From Paenibacillus_AB sp036577625 (lineage in GTDB: Bacteria; Bacillota; Bacilli; Paenibacillales; NBRC-103111), in the NCBI RefSeq assembly GCF_036577625.1, contig NZ_JARBDC010000060.1, positions 1-64,000 on the forward strand: a stretch of 64,000 bases of DNA, given 5' to 3'. The notes below the pieces were generated by a model, which saw nothing but the letters and a program-made list of their open reading frames with translations, did not search any database and was not told the DNA's origin. Both the position numbers and the translations under genes were made by a program. Of this stretch, positions 36,113 to 45,884 are shown in pieces (position 1 is the first letter of the stretch; each line of letters starts with the position of its first letter).

Positions 36113-37651
36113 ATGAACTCATTCAAGAATAAAGGTTGGGCCAAGGCTGCGCTTGAATCCGTAAAGCGCATGTTTTCGAAAGCCCAATATAAAAGCTTGA
36201 CTGAAACAATCAGGCAAAGAAGGCCTCTTCATCGAACGGAATCGCTGCTGCGCACATATAAGCTTCGCTTGCTGCAAGGCGTTGGCGCCTTGGGACTTTT
36301 GGCCTCCATCTCGATCGGAGGCAACGAATACGTACAAATGCATACTTACGAAGTGTTCCACGTGTATGTCGGCGATCAACTGGCCGGAACCGTCAGCGAT
36401 CCGAAAGTCGTCGAAGACTATATCATCGACAAGGTGAAGCGGCTGGAGGAGCAGAACCCGAACGTACATATGGTGCTGAATTCGGACGAGGTCGCCTATA
36501 AAGCTGAAAAGGCTTACAAGATACAGAGCGACGACGCGGGCGCGCTGGCCAATTTGGACAACATGCTGAAGGCTCATGCCGTCGGCGTGCAGCTGGTCGT
36601 GAACGACAAGCTCGTCGGCATCGTGAAGGATAAGGAGACGGCCGAATCGGTGCTGAACCGCATTAAAGAGAAGTATGCGCCGCAGCAAAAAGACGCGGGC
36701 CGCGTATCGGTGCTGTCCGCCCCGCCGGAGCCGCAGGCGGGCGAATCGGTCATCCAGTCGGTCGAATTCATGGAAAAGGTCGACATGAACATTACCGAAA
36801 TCAAACCGGAGGAGATCGCCAATCCGGACGATCTCGTCCGCAAGCTGGAAACCGGCGACGTGGCGCCGAGCAAGTATACGGTCGTCAAAGGCGACTGCGT
36901 CGGCTGCATCGCCAAGAAGCTGGGCATTTCGAGGCAGCTCATTTACGAAAAAAATCCGTGGATTCAAGACGATAAAATCAAAGTCGGCGACGTGCTGGAC
37001 GTCACGATGCTGAAGCCGGCGCTGACCGTCAAAACGGTCGAGAAAGTGGTCGAGAATCAGGAAATCCAGCACGACATCATTTACGAGAAAGACGACACGA
37101 TGCGGGCCGGAGAAACGAAGACGATCAAAGAAGGCAAGAACGGCATGAAGAAAGTGACGTTCCTTGTCACGAAGGCGAACGGCTACATGATGGAGCAGGA
37201 GCTGGTCGGCGAAGAAGTCGTCGAACAGCCGGTTCCCGAGTATGCGAAGAAAGGGACGAAGGTCATTCTCGGCGAAGGCAGCGGCAAGTTCATCTGGCCG
37301 GTCCTGAGCGCGAAGCTGTCGGACTACTTCGGCATGCGTTGGGGCAAAATGCACAAGGGCGTCGACATTACCGGCAACCGCAATATTATGGCCGCGGACA
37401 ACGGCGTCGTCACGTATACCGGCAACAAGGGAGACGGCTACGGCAACAAAGTCATCATCGACCATAAGAACGGCTATGTGACCGTCTACGGCCATCTGAG
37501 CAAAATCGAAACGACCAAAGGCAAAATCGTCGAAAAAGGCGAGAAAATCGGCGTCATGGGCAGCACCGGCGATTCGACCGGCGTTCACCTGCACTTCGAA
37601 ATTCAGCGCAACGGCGTTGCCGAAAATCCGCTTAAGTTTTTGTCGCGTTAA
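36113..37651 (+). CDS. M23 family metallopeptidase with LysM and G5 domains
   Basis: This 512-aa wall hydrolase has a cytosolic basic N-terminus and one membrane segment (about 52-70). A LysM-like domain (YTVVKGDCVGCIAKKLGISRQ, about 258) follows, then a G5 domain (about 300-370) and a C-terminal LytM/M23 domain. Zinc ligands are in HKGVDIT and HLHFEIQ. LysM and G5 bind peptidoglycan and the M23 domain cuts peptide cross-bridges. Its place directly before walRK suits a WalR-controlled autolysin, though I found no clear WalR box. Confidence 0.92.
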   Translation: MNSFKNKGWAKAALESVKRMFSKAQYKSLTETIRQRRPLHRTESLLRTYKLRLLQGVGALGLLASISIGGNEYVQMHTYEVFHVYVGDQLAGTVSDPKVVEDYIIDKVKRLEEQNPNVHMVLNSDEVAYKAEKAYKIQSDDAGALANLDNMLKAHAVGVQLVVNDKLVGIVKDKETAESVLNRIKEKYAPQQKDAGRVSVLSAPPEPQAGESVIQSVEFMEKVDMNITEIKPEEIANPDDLVRKLETGDVAPSKYTVVKGDCVGCIAKKLGISRQLIYEKNPWIQDDKIKVGDVLDVTMLKPALTVKTVEKVVENQEIQHDIIYEKDDTMRAGETKTIKEGKNGMKKVTFLVTKANGYMMEQELVGEEVVEQPVPEYAKKGTKVILGEGSGKFIWPVLSAKLSDYFGMRWGKMHKGVDITGNRNIMAADNGVVTYTGNKGDGYGNKVIIDHKNGYVTVYGHLSKIETTKGKIVEKGEKIGVMGSTGDSTGVHLHFEIQRNGVAENPLKFLSR

Positions 37652-37680
37652 TCGCAATCATCTTCGATACCATCGTTCCA

Positions 37681-37724
37681 AGAGGTGCAGAGCCGAACCG
37701 GATTCGGCTTTGCGCCTCTTTTTC
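37681..37724 (+). terminator. Terminator after the M23 peptidase gene
   Basis: A long stem (about 37681-37697 with 37703-37719, mostly paired) is followed by TTTTT. Confidence 0.88.
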
Positions 37725-37869
37725 CGTTCGCGTGCGGCCTTTTCGCCCCGATGGACTGGGATATTATTCATTTAACCGAATGGATGCGATTTGAAACGCC
37801 ATGTATGGTAATATAGAGAAAAGAATGAAATTCATTACCCGAAATGCCGAAAAGGGGCGGTGAAGGCGA

Positions 37870-38592
37870 ATGTACGGAAAAATACTGGTCGTCGACGACG
37901 AGCAGCCGATCGCGGAAATACTCAAGTTCAACCTGGAGAAGGAAGGCTATCAGGTCATATGCGCATTTGACGGCGGGACGGCGGTAGAGCTCGCCTTCTC
38001 CGAAGACCCGGATCTGATCCTGCTCGACATCATGCTTCCGGTGAAGGACGGCATGGACGTATGCCGCGAGGTGCGGACGAGAAAAGATACGCCGATCATC
38101 ATGCTGACGGCGAAAGACTCCGAGGTGGATAAGGTGCTCGGGCTCGAATTCGGCGCCGACGATTACGTGACGAAGCCGTTCGGCACGAGGGAGCTGCTCG
38201 CCCGGGTGAAGGCGCATTTGCGCCGGCAAAACAAATCGAACCAACTCCAGCAGGAAACGGCGGAGCAGGCAAGCTTGAAGGTGCATCGGCTGACGATCGA
38301 TACGGACATGTATTTGGTATACAAAGACGGACAGACGGTCGACCTGACCCACAGGGAGTTCGAGCTCGTCCATTATATGGCCAAAAATTGCGGCAGAGTC
38401 ATGACGCGCGAGCATTTGCTGCAGGCGGTATGGGGCTTCGAATATTTGGGCGACGTCCGCACGGTCGACGTGACGATTCGCCGGCTGCGCGAGAAGATCG
38501 AAGACGATCCGAGCCGCCCGGAATACATCATGACGCGCCGGGGTCTCGGCTATACGATGCGCAACCCGAAGGCGGGAGGCGCCCTAAATTGA
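37870..38592 (+). CDS. walR: Cell-wall response regulator WalR (YycF)
   Basis: This 240-aa OmpR-family regulator has a receiver domain with phospho-acceptor Asp53 (LLDIMLP) and a winged-helix DNA-binding domain ending RRGLGYTMR. WalR controls wall hydrolases and is essential in Bacilli. Its stop overlaps the walK start, so the pair is translationally coupled. Confidence 0.97.
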   Translation: MYGKILVVDDEQPIAEILKFNLEKEGYQVICAFDGGTAVELAFSEDPDLILLDIMLPVKDGMDVCREVRTRKDTPIIMLTAKDSEVDKVLGLEFGADDYVTKPFGTRELLARVKAHLRRQNKSNQLQQETAEQASLKVHRLTIDTDMYLVYKDGQTVDLTHREFELVHYMAKNCGRVMTREHLLQAVWGFEYLGDVRTVDVTIRRLREKIEDDPSRPEYIMTRRGLGYTMRNPKAGGALN

Positions 38593-40430
38593 AAGGCATG
38601 CGCTTTTTTCAGACCGTTCAGAGCAAAATCATCATCATTTACGTGCTGCTCATTTTGATGGCGATGCAGCTGATCGGGGTATACTTCGTCCGCACGATGG
38701 AGAAGTCGTTCATCGACAATTTTACTAATAATCTGAACTCTCAGGCGTCCGTGCTGGCCACTTTCACCCCTCAGTTTTTAACGGAAAGTTCGGAATCGAA
38801 TTCGTCGGGCGAACCGAAGAAGCCGAATGCCGAGTTGAACGAAATCGTCAAGCAGCTGTTCAACATCAGCGAAGCGGAAATCCAGATTATCGACGCGAAC
38901 GGCATCGTGCAGGCGACGTCGGATCCGAGCAAAGCGTCGCTGATCGGGCAAAAGACGACGCAGGCCGAAGTCGTCTCCGCGCTGCAAGGGATCAAAGATA
39001 TCGAATCGGACGTTATCGACAGCGACGGCCATCCGCGTAAGGTGATCGCCCAGCCGGTCAGCGAAGGCGCCAAAGTGATCGGGGCGGTTTACATCGTCGC
39101 GTCGATGGAATCGCTGTACGGCACGATGAATCGGATCAACAAAATCTTTTTGTCTGGCACCGGCATCGCGCTGGCGTTCACCGTCTTTCTCGGAGTCGTG
39201 CTGGCGCATACGATTACGAATCCGATCAAGGAGATTACAAGACAGGCGTCGGCGATGGCCGACGGCCATTTCAACCAGCAAGTTTCGGTGAAAGGCCCGG
39301 ACGAAATCGGGCAGCTCGGCAACGCCTTCAACCATATGACGAACCGGCTCAAGGAAGCGCTCGCGCTGAACGAAGAGGAACGGGAGAAGCTGGCGTCGGT
39401 GCTCGCCAACATGAACGACGGCGTTATCGCCACGAACGATCAGGGCAAAATTATCGTCGTCAACCGGAAAGCGAAGCAGATGCTGCAGAACGGGGACGAA
39501 GACTTGACGGACCGGAGCATTTCGGACGTGCTCGGCATAGCGGAGGAGAATATCGGACAATACGTGCAGGGGGAGCATCAAACCGCAACGATTCAGGTTG
39601 CGAACGGCGAAGAGGGGGATTTCGTAAAGCTGAGAGTCGTCTTTTCTCCGATTCACCGGCGGGGGATCGGGATAACCGGCACGATCGCGATGCTGCAGGA
39701 TATTACCGAGCAGGAGCAGCTCGAAGACGCCAGACGGGAGTTCGTGGCGAACGTGTCCCACGAGCTGCGCACGCCGCTGACGACGATGAAGAGCTATCTG
39801 GAGGCGCTGGACGACGGCGCGATCGAAGATCCGTCGCTCGCGCACCGGTTCGTCGGCGTCATGCGAAACGAAACCGAGCGGATGATCCGGCTCGTCGGCG
39901 ATTTGCTTCATTTATCGCGGCTCGATTCGCGCATTTCGCTCGTCAGCAAAGAGCCGACGAACGTCCTTGACATGCTCGAGGAGGTGGCCGACCGGTTCTC
40001 GTTTCAGCTCGATCAGAAAGACATCTCGATTCAAATCTCCGTGGCGCCGGGCATCCGCGAAGTGCTGCTCGACCGCGACCAGATCGACCAGGTGCTCGAC
40101 AATCTCGTCTCGAATGCGATCAAATATACCCCGGAAGGGGGGGCGATTGCGATCCGCGCAAGCCGTACGGACAAAGATTGGCTGGAAATTAGCGTGCAGG
40201 ACAACGGGATCGGCATTCCGAAAAAAGATTTGTCGCGCATTTTCGACCGCTTTTACCGCGTGGACAAAGCGCGTTCGCGAAATATGGGCGGAACCGGGCT
40301 CGGCTTGTCGATTGCCCGGGAAATAGTGAAGGCGCATGGCGGAACGATCTCGCTCGATTCCGAGCTGAATCACGGAACGCGCGTGACGTTCGCGCTGCCG
40401 GCTCAGCAGGTGGAAGGTGAAGCGGTATGA
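38589..40430 (+). CDS. walK: Sensor histidine kinase WalK (YycG)
   Basis: This 613-aa kinase has two membrane segments flanking an extracellular sensor domain, then HAMP, PAS, HisKA with the phospho-acceptor His at about 391 (VSHELRTPLT) and HATPase_c (DNGIGIPKKDLSRIFDRFYR; GGTGLGLSI). I chose the TTG at 38589, with GGGAGG 9 nt upstream, because the N-terminus then aligns with B. subtilis WalK. It is the partner of WalR. Confidence 0.95.
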   Translation: MKGMRFFQTVQSKIIIIYVLLILMAMQLIGVYFVRTMEKSFIDNFTNNLNSQASVLATFTPQFLTESSESNSSGEPKKPNAELNEIVKQLFNISEAEIQIIDANGIVQATSDPSKASLIGQKTTQAEVVSALQGIKDIESDVIDSDGHPRKVIAQPVSEGAKVIGAVYIVASMESLYGTMNRINKIFLSGTGIALAFTVFLGVVLAHTITNPIKEITRQASAMADGHFNQQVSVKGPDEIGQLGNAFNHMTNRLKEALALNEEEREKLASVLANMNDGVIATNDQGKIIVVNRKAKQMLQNGDEDLTDRSISDVLGIAEENIGQYVQGEHQTATIQVANGEEGDFVKLRVVFSPIHRRGIGITGTIAMLQDITEQEQLEDARREFVANVSHELRTPLTTMKSYLEALDDGAIEDPSLAHRFVGVMRNETERMIRLVGDLLHLSRLDSRISLVSKEPTNVLDMLEEVADRFSFQLDQKDISIQISVAPGIREVLLDRDQIDQVLDNLVSNAIKYTPEGGAIAIRASRTDKDWLEISVQDNGIGIPKKDLSRIFDRFYRVDKARSRNMGGTGLGLSIAREIVKAHGGTISLDSELNHGTRVTFALPAQQVEGEAV

Positions 40431-41704
40431 TCGAGAAATTCAAAACGGCGCTGCTCGCCTTTCTCGTGCTGGCCAGCTTGCTGCAAAGCTATATGCTGCT
40501 GTTCAGCTCGCCGCGGCAGGCTCCGACCAACCAGGGCGAATACGTGCAGACCGACTTGATCGGGACGCAGACGACGACGGCGGAGCTGATTTTCCCCGAG
40601 CTGATCGTGCTGCATACGGGCAAGCAAACGCATATGGCGCTTTATCCGAACCATCTGCATTTCAAAGAAATTATGAAAATGCTGAAAGGGCGGACGTTCG
40701 ACAATTTCAGACGCAGCGCTCCGGTGCTGGCGAACATCGATTGGGACGACATCCGCAGCAAGCAGGCGGGCGTGGAGGTCCGCTTCCAGCGCGGCGGCGT
40801 ACCGTTCAGCATTTTGAAAACCGTGTTCCAGCTGAAGGGCGATTTGCCGCTCGACACGGAAGGCGTAAACCGCATATGGATCTATGTGAGCCGAGAGACG
40901 GAAGAGGTGCGCACCTATTTCCAAACGGAATTCAATACGTACGAAGCGCGCGCCGACCTGAACAACAAAAACATCGAACAAATGATCGGTTTCGGCGAGC
41001 TGCTGGTGACGTACCATGCCAAGGACGACTACTATTTGCCGGATCAGCCGATCGAGGTGCCGAAGTATACGATCGGCGTGACGTCGATGCCGATCGACCA
41101 GCTGCAGAAAACGCTGTTCGTCGATCCGAACAATGCGCGCAATTTCCGCAACAAGGACGGTTCGGACACGTACTATACCGACGGCAAACGGGGGCTGCAG
41201 GTGAAGCCCGATCTCCAATGGATGAGCTATACCGACCCGATTCCGGCGGTCGATACGCGCAACGACGTTCGCGAAAATTTGAACGCGGCCGTCCAGTTCA
41301 TCAATCAGAACGGCGGCTGGAACGGCAGCTTCATGGCCAAGGCGATCACGCCTTCGCAGCTGATCGGGCGGCAGCAGTTTACGTTCCGGCAATATTACGA
41401 CTCGTTTCCGATCATCGGCGAGCAGAACGAAAGCTTCGGCCTCATCCGCATCATTTTGCAAAACCGGGTCGTGGCGAGCTACGAACGGTCGCTCATGATG
41501 CTGGACAACACGAAGGTCGAACGGTCGCTGAAGACGATCGAGGGCGGCAAAACGTTGGACGACATGATTAACGCCTACGCGCGCAAAAATTTGATCGTTT
41601 CCGTTACGCCGGCGTACCGGCCGATCGTGCGGGACAAGACGATGGAGCTGAGCCCGGCATGGGCGGTGGAGCTGCGCGACGGAACTTACGAATATTTGAA
41701 ATGA
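40427..41704 (+). CDS. walH: WalK regulator WalH (YycH)
   Basis: This 425-aa protein has a single N-terminal membrane anchor (about residues 8-26) and a large extracytoplasmic domain. By position and size it is YycH, which with YycI controls WalK through membrane-segment contacts. It overlaps walK by ATGA. Confidence 0.88.
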   Translation: MIEKFKTALLAFLVLASLLQSYMLLFSSPRQAPTNQGEYVQTDLIGTQTTTAELIFPELIVLHTGKQTHMALYPNHLHFKEIMKMLKGRTFDNFRRSAPVLANIDWDDIRSKQAGVEVRFQRGGVPFSILKTVFQLKGDLPLDTEGVNRIWIYVSRETEEVRTYFQTEFNTYEARADLNNKNIEQMIGFGELLVTYHAKDDYYLPDQPIEVPKYTIGVTSMPIDQLQKTLFVDPNNARNFRNKDGSDTYYTDGKRGLQVKPDLQWMSYTDPIPAVDTRNDVRENLNAAVQFINQNGGWNGSFMAKAITPSQLIGRQQFTFRQYYDSFPIIGEQNESFGLIRIILQNRVVASYERSLMMLDNTKVERSLKTIEGGKTLDDMINAYARKNLIVSVTPAYRPIVRDKTMELSPAWAVELRDGTYEYLK

Positions 41705-41728
41705 GCGGAATGGGGGTAGCGGGGGCGA

Positions 41729-42487
41729 ATGGATTGGAGCAAAGCGAAATCGATCTTTATCGTATCGTTTCTGGCGCTAAACCTGCTGCTCGGCTACGAA
41801 TTGTGGATCGGCAAATGGAACATCGTCGGCGATTCGAAGCAGGCTTCGGCGGACGTGGCGCAGGAGCTGGACCGGATCATGGTGAGCCGCGGCATCAAAA
41901 TGACCGTGCCGGTGCCGAAGGACACGCCGAAAATGCGGGAAATTACGGTCAAATGGGTCGACGGCGAAAGCTACGGCCGGAAAGTGACGCTTCCCGAGCC
42001 GATCCGCTATAATTTGTTTTTGAGCAAGGGCTCGCTGAAAGATTTGGCGAACAAGGCGATTCCGAAAATCGAGTCGTACGCGTACGACCGGGTGACGAGC
42101 AAGGACGGGCTGTTCATGATGAATCAGCTCGTCGGCGAATACCCGCTGTTCGACATTAATCTGGAGCTGTTCGTCACGAACGGGGAAGTGAACGGGTATC
42201 GGCAGTCGTACGTGGAAGTGGCCGCGGAATCGGACGGGAAAGAAGAGAAGAAGGTGATTTCCGCCTATACGGTGCTGCGGACGCTGACCGAAAAATATTT
42301 GCAAAGCGGCGCCGTCATTTCCGATATCCGGCTCGGCTACCACGGGCAGTTTTTCGAAACGGAGCAGTGGTCGACGCTGCCGGCTTTTCCGACCTGGCGG
42401 GTCGCGCTCGAAAACGGGGATATCTACTACGTCCAGGGCTTCCGCGGCGACGTGGAAACGGCGGAACGGGTGCCGAAGAAGCCGTAG
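41729..42487 (+). CDS. walI: WalK regulator WalI (YycI)
   Basis: This 252-aa protein starts MDWSKAKSIFIVSFLALNLLL, one membrane segment typical of YycI, followed by an extracytoplasmic domain resembling that of YycH. It is the third regulator in the wal operon. Confidence 0.9.
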   Translation: MDWSKAKSIFIVSFLALNLLLGYELWIGKWNIVGDSKQASADVAQELDRIMVSRGIKMTVPVPKDTPKMREITVKWVDGESYGRKVTLPEPIRYNLFLSKGSLKDLANKAIPKIESYAYDRVTSKDGLFMMNQLVGEYPLFDINLELFVTNGEVNGYRQSYVEVAAESDGKEEKKVISAYTVLRTLTEKYLQSGAVISDIRLGYHGQFFETEQWSTLPAFPTWRVALENGDIYYVQGFRGDVETAERVPKKP

Positions 42488-42596
42488 GGGCGGGGGATGA
42501 GTGTGTCCGACGGATCGGCTAGGCGAATAATGAAACATCCAGCACTTCGTCGGACTTACTCCTGGAGCGAACAACGGGACAAGAGGGGAAACGGGG

Positions 42597-43406
42597 ATGA
42601 CCATACGGTATACGATACTCGCAAGCGGCTCGACGGGCAATTCGCTCCTGGTCGAAAGCGAAGGGACGAAGGTGCTCGTCGACGCCGGGCTGAGCGCCAA
42701 AAAGATCGAACAGCTGATGGGGGAGCGGGATGTGAAAGGGGCCGAGCTGGACGCGATCCTGATCACCCATGAGCATTCCGACCATATTAAAGGCGTCGGC
42801 GCGCTCGCGCGCAAGCACGACTTGCCGGTGTACGCCAACGAGAAGACGTGGGAAGCGCTGAACAAGCATCTCGGCGAGCTGGCCGAGGACAAAATCAAGG
42901 TGATGGAGACGGGGAGCGTCGTCCAGTTCGGGGCACTCCAGGTCGAATCGTATCCGATCTCGCACGACGCGGCCGAGCCGGTCGGTTACTGCTTCTACGA
43001 CGGGGAGCGCAAGCTCAGTCTCGCTACCGACCTCGGTTACGTCAGCGGCAAGGTGAAAGAAAAGCTGGCCGACTCGGACGCGATCATTCTCGAATCGAAC
43101 CATGACGTCGATATGCTGCGGATGGGCAAATATCCGTGGAACATCAAGCGGCGCATTCTCGGCGATACGGGCCATCTGTCGAACGAGGCGGCCGGCGAAG
43201 CGCTGTGCGACATCGTGTCGGGGCAGACGGAGACGGTGTACCTCGCGCATTTGAGCCGCGACCACAACTTGATGGATTTGGCCAAACTGACCGTGAATAC
43301 GATATTACAGGAGCGCGGCATCGAATGCGGCGACCGCAAGGTGGAGCTGAAGGATACATATTTCGACCGCCCTACGAAATGGGATAGATTGGGTCCGGAA
43401 TCATAA
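42597..43406 (+). CDS. walJ: MBL-fold hydrolase WalJ (YycJ)
   Basis: This 269-aa metallo-beta-lactamase-fold protein has the metal-binding motif THEHSDHIKG (about residues 59-68) and HDAAEPVGYCF. It is the conserved last member of the wal operon, implicated as a nuclease-like enzyme coupling division and replication. Its last 35 nt overlap a convergent small gene. Confidence 0.93.
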   Translation: MTIRYTILASGSTGNSLLVESEGTKVLVDAGLSAKKIEQLMGERDVKGAELDAILITHEHSDHIKGVGALARKHDLPVYANEKTWEALNKHLGELAEDKIKVMETGSVVQFGALQVESYPISHDAAEPVGYCFYDGERKLSLATDLGYVSGKVKEKLADSDAIILESNHDVDMLRMGKYPWNIKRRILGDTGHLSNEAAGEALCDIVSGQTETVYLAHLSRDHNLMDLAKLTVNTILQERGIECGDRKVELKDTYFDRPTKWDRLGPES

Positions 43407-43581
43407 TGCGGTCAAGCTCCGCCATCTTCGCCTCGATTTCGCCGCGGGTCATGACGCCCTTCTCGATCAGCAAATCCATAAGCGCGGCGACGAGCAGCGT
43501 GTTGCGGTAATGCTCCTCCTTCAGGTCGGCCAGCTTGCCGATCCAATTGATTTCCTGCATGGGCGAATGGATGCGATTCAT
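43372..43581 (-). CDS. Small conserved-looking hypothetical protein
   Basis: This 69-aa, probably helical protein (EINWIGKLADLKEEHYRNTL) has an AAGGAG site 10 nt before its ATG. It runs against the wal operon and overlaps the end of walJ by 35 nt. I do not recognise a characterised family. The clear ribosome site and protein-like sequence support it as a real gene. Confidence 0.7.
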   Translation of the reverse strand: MNRIHSPMQEINWIGKLADLKEEHYRNTLLVAALMDLLIEKGVMTRGEIEAKMAELDRIMIPDPIYPIS

Positions 43582-43761
43582 CGATTTTTATCTCCTTTTC
43601 CAGTGAATTCGGCTCGTACTTTCCGCGCAAATCTAGTAAAATAAGAGGGTGCGGCTTCGTAGTATCAGTATAGGCCGCGGTCAGCGAAAACATTCCTCTT
43701 TTTTCGGAAGCGAAAAACCGGAGTGGAAATAGAGTGATGTCACCCGAGAGGAGAAGCGGGC

Positions 43762-44970
43762 ATGAGCTTGTTTGACGACGATTTTTACACGACGAAGCTG
43801 CCCCGGAGAACCCGCTTGACGCACGAAGGCTCGGAGTTTCCCGCCGTCAGACGGAGCAAGCGAGGCTCCCCCGCGATCGTTACGGTCGCCGGCGCCGCCG
43901 CGGCGCTTATGCTTGGGGCGCTCCTGATCGGGATCGGCTGGAATCGAACGGAACCGGACAATCGGGCGGCCGTGCCGGTGATGTCGACCGGCAACAACTA
44001 TCAATTGCTCGAGGACCAGGTCGTCCGTGCGGTAGAGAAAGTGAAGCCGGCCGTCGTCAGCATCATCAGCGCCATCAAAGAGGAGGGCGCCGGCAATGCG
44101 CAGAGCCTCGGGATCGGCTCCGGCGTTTTGTTCCGCAAGGACGGGGACAAAGCGTATATCGTGACGAACAACCACGTGGTGCAGTCGGCAACGCAGATCG
44201 AAGTCATTTTGGCCAATGGCGAGCACCGGAAGGCGAAGCTGAAGGGCAAAGACTTGATTACCGACCTGGCCGTCGTCGAGATCGACGCTTCGGGCATTCA
44301 GCATTATGCCGAATTCGGCGACTCCGGGAAGCTGAAAGCGGGGCAAACGGCGATCGCCATCGGCAGTCCGCTCGGCCTTCGGTTCGCACAGACGACGACC
44401 GTGGGCGTCATCAGCTCGCCGCATCAGAAGGTGCCGATTTCGTTCGCCGGCGACGGCAACTACGATTGGGAGATGGACGTGATCCAGACCGACGCGGCCA
44501 TCAACCAGGGCAACAGCGGCGGCGCGCTCGTCAATCTCGAAGGCAAGCTGATCGGCATCAACAGCATGAAAGTGGCGGAGAAAGGCGTAGAAGGGCTCGG
44601 CTTCGCGATTCCGATCAATTCCGCGAGGGAGACGATCGAGAGCCTGCTCCAATACGGCAAGGTGAAGCGCCCGTATCTGGGCGTCACGACCGAGCCGCTG
44701 CGCAGCTATAAAGGAACGGAAGTATTAAAACTGCCCGATTCGGTCAAAAATGGACTTATCGTCATCGATGCGATCGGTCCGGCGAAGGAAGCGGGACTCG
44801 CCACGAACGACGTCATTACGGAGCTCGACGGGAAACCGGTGTACGATAACATTTCGCTGCGGCAATATTTGTACGGCGACAAAAAAATCGGCGACAGCAT
44901 CAAGGTGACGTATTACCGCGGCGGGAAAAAAGCGACCGTTACGATCCAATTGGGCGAGAAAGAGGATTAA
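43762..44970 (+). CDS. htrA: Trypsin-like serine protease HtrA (S1C, PDZ)
   Basis: This 402-aa membrane-anchored quality-control protease has a cytosolic tail, one membrane segment (about residues 38-60), and a protease domain with His138 (NNHVV), Asp168 (LITDLAVVEID) and Ser252 (QGNSGGALVN). A C-terminal PDZ domain (AKEAGLATNDVITELDGKPV) follows. The wal-htrA-rlmH order is conserved in Bacillales; its B. subtilis counterpart is yyxA (htrC). Confidence 0.95.
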   Translation: MSLFDDDFYTTKLPRRTRLTHEGSEFPAVRRSKRGSPAIVTVAGAAAALMLGALLIGIGWNRTEPDNRAAVPVMSTGNNYQLLEDQVVRAVEKVKPAVVSIISAIKEEGAGNAQSLGIGSGVLFRKDGDKAYIVTNNHVVQSATQIEVILANGEHRKAKLKGKDLITDLAVVEIDASGIQHYAEFGDSGKLKAGQTAIAIGSPLGLRFAQTTTVGVISSPHQKVPISFAGDGNYDWEMDVIQTDAAINQGNSGGALVNLEGKLIGINSMKVAEKGVEGLGFAIPINSARETIESLLQYGKVKRPYLGVTTEPLRSYKGTEVLKLPDSVKNGLIVIDAIGPAKEAGLATNDVITELDGKPVYDNISLRQYLYGDKKIGDSIKVTYYRGGKKATVTIQLGEKED

Positions 44971-44973
44971 TCG

Positions 44974-45141
44974 ATGTTTGTCGTATGCAAGGAGCATATC
45001 GAAATTGCGATCGACCTGTTCGTAGACGAATACGAGGAAGCGCCGGACATTTACGATTTGAACGAGGTCCGGTTCACCGCTTGGGAGCCGCCGGCGAAAT
45101 GCGACCGGTGCCAGAACAAGCCGCAATTTTTGGTTATTTGA
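44974..45141 (+). CDS. CxxH/CxxC small zinc-binding-like protein
   Basis: This 55-aa protein has CKEH (residues 5-8) and CDRC (43-46), a four-ligand set suited to zinc. It matches the CxxH/CxxC protein family that lies between htrA and rlmH in many Bacillales. It starts 3 nt after the htrA stop, so it is probably translated with it. Function unknown. Confidence 0.88.
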   Translation: MFVVCKEHIEIAIDLFVDEYEEAPDIYDLNEVRFTAWEPPAKCDRCQNKPQFLVI

Positions 45142-45153
45142 TAAATGGGTATG

Positions 45154-45182
45154 ATGGGAGCCTGCGAAGGCTCCCATTGTTG
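45154..45182 (+). terminator. Hairpin between the htrA operon and rlmH
   Basis: A perfect 9-bp stem ATGGGAGCC (45154-45162) with GGCTCCCAT (45169-45177) lies here, but only a weak T tract (TGTTGT) follows. It is a likely partial terminator before rlmH. Confidence 0.6.
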
Positions 45183-45207
45183 TACATACACGAGAGGAAC
45201 GGATACG

Positions 45208-45687
45208 ATGCACATCCAAATTATCGCCGTCGGCAAGCTGAAAGAAAAATATTTCACGGACGGCATCGCCGAGTACGCGAAGCGGCTGACGCCGTACGCC
45301 AAGCTGACGATCACCGAAATCGCCGAGGAGAAGGCGCCGGAACGGATGAGCGAAGCCGAGGAGCAGCAGGTGAAGCAGAAGGAAGGCGATCGCATCCTGG
45401 CCGCGCTCCGGCCCGACACGTACGTCATCGCCATGGCGATCGGCGGGCAAATGTGGACGTCCGAGGAGCTGGCCGGCCAGCTTGAGCGCCTCGGCACGTA
45501 CGGCCGCAGCCACGTCGCCTTCCTCATCGGCGGCTCGATCGGCATGTCCGACGACGTGCTGAAGCGGGCCGACGCGCTTCTCTCGTTCGGCCGGATCACG
45601 TACCCGCATCAGCTGATCCGGCTCGTGCTGGTGGAGCAGGTGTACCGGGCATTTAAGATTATGCGGGGGGAACCGTATCACAAGTGA
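45208..45687 (+). CDS. rlmH: 23S rRNA (pseudouridine1915-N3)-methyltransferase RlmH
   Basis: This 159-aa SPOUT methyltransferase acts on the assembled 70S ribosome. The start MHIQIIAVGKLKEKYF, the core FLIGGSIGMSDDVLKRAD, and the end RLVLVEQVYRAFKIMRGEPYHK match the family. It is the orfX homologue into which SCC elements integrate. Its final codons here form the left attachment site, and the protein is kept intact. Confidence 0.97.
   Translation: MHIQIIAVGKLKEKYFTDGIAEYAKRLTPYAKLTITEIAEEKAPERMSEAEEQQVKQKEGDRILAALRPDTYVIAMAIGGQMWTSEELAGQLERLGTYGRSHVAFLIGGSIGMSDDVLKRADALLSFGRITYPHQLIRLVLVEQVYRAFKIMRGEPYHK
45670..45687 (+). other. Attachment site att1 (left end, in rlmH 3' end)
   Basis: The 18-bp core GAACCGTATCACAAGTGA encodes EPYHK-stop, the end of RlmH. 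It has partial dyad symmetry (TCAC-AA-GTGA), as in the SCC integration site of orfX. It recurs with 15/18 identity at 59404-59421 and 62902-62919. A GGG codon (att1) or GGT codon (att2, att3) for Gly precedes each copy. Confidence 0.85.
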
Positions 45688-45788
45688 TGGTAAAGGATAA
45701 GTTTGAATTGACGATACCATACAAAATGACGCTAAAAAACATATAGAACGTATTGGTACTGGGTGTTTATTCCCATTTCGTTTAAATA

Positions 45789-45794
45789 TATAAT
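45789..45794 (+). promoter_or_regulatory. Candidate promoter (-10) of the reverse transcriptase gene
   Basis: A perfect TATAAT lies here; the possible -35 region (TTTATT 17 nt upstream) is weak. The expected start of transcription, about 45801, leaves an 84-nt leader to the ATG at 45885. The 100 nt between att1 and this site hold nothing recognisable. Confidence 0.45.
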
Positions 45795-45884
45795 TCGGAT
45801 TAGAAGGAAATTTTGGTTAAATGGGAAGGGGACGAGGAGAATTTTGTTTACGATGGATGCCTTCTTGGAGGAGAAAAAGGGATA

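Noticed and set aside
36119..37657. 512-codon minus-strand frame
   Set aside because: Exact shadow of the M23 peptidase gene; no independent evidence.
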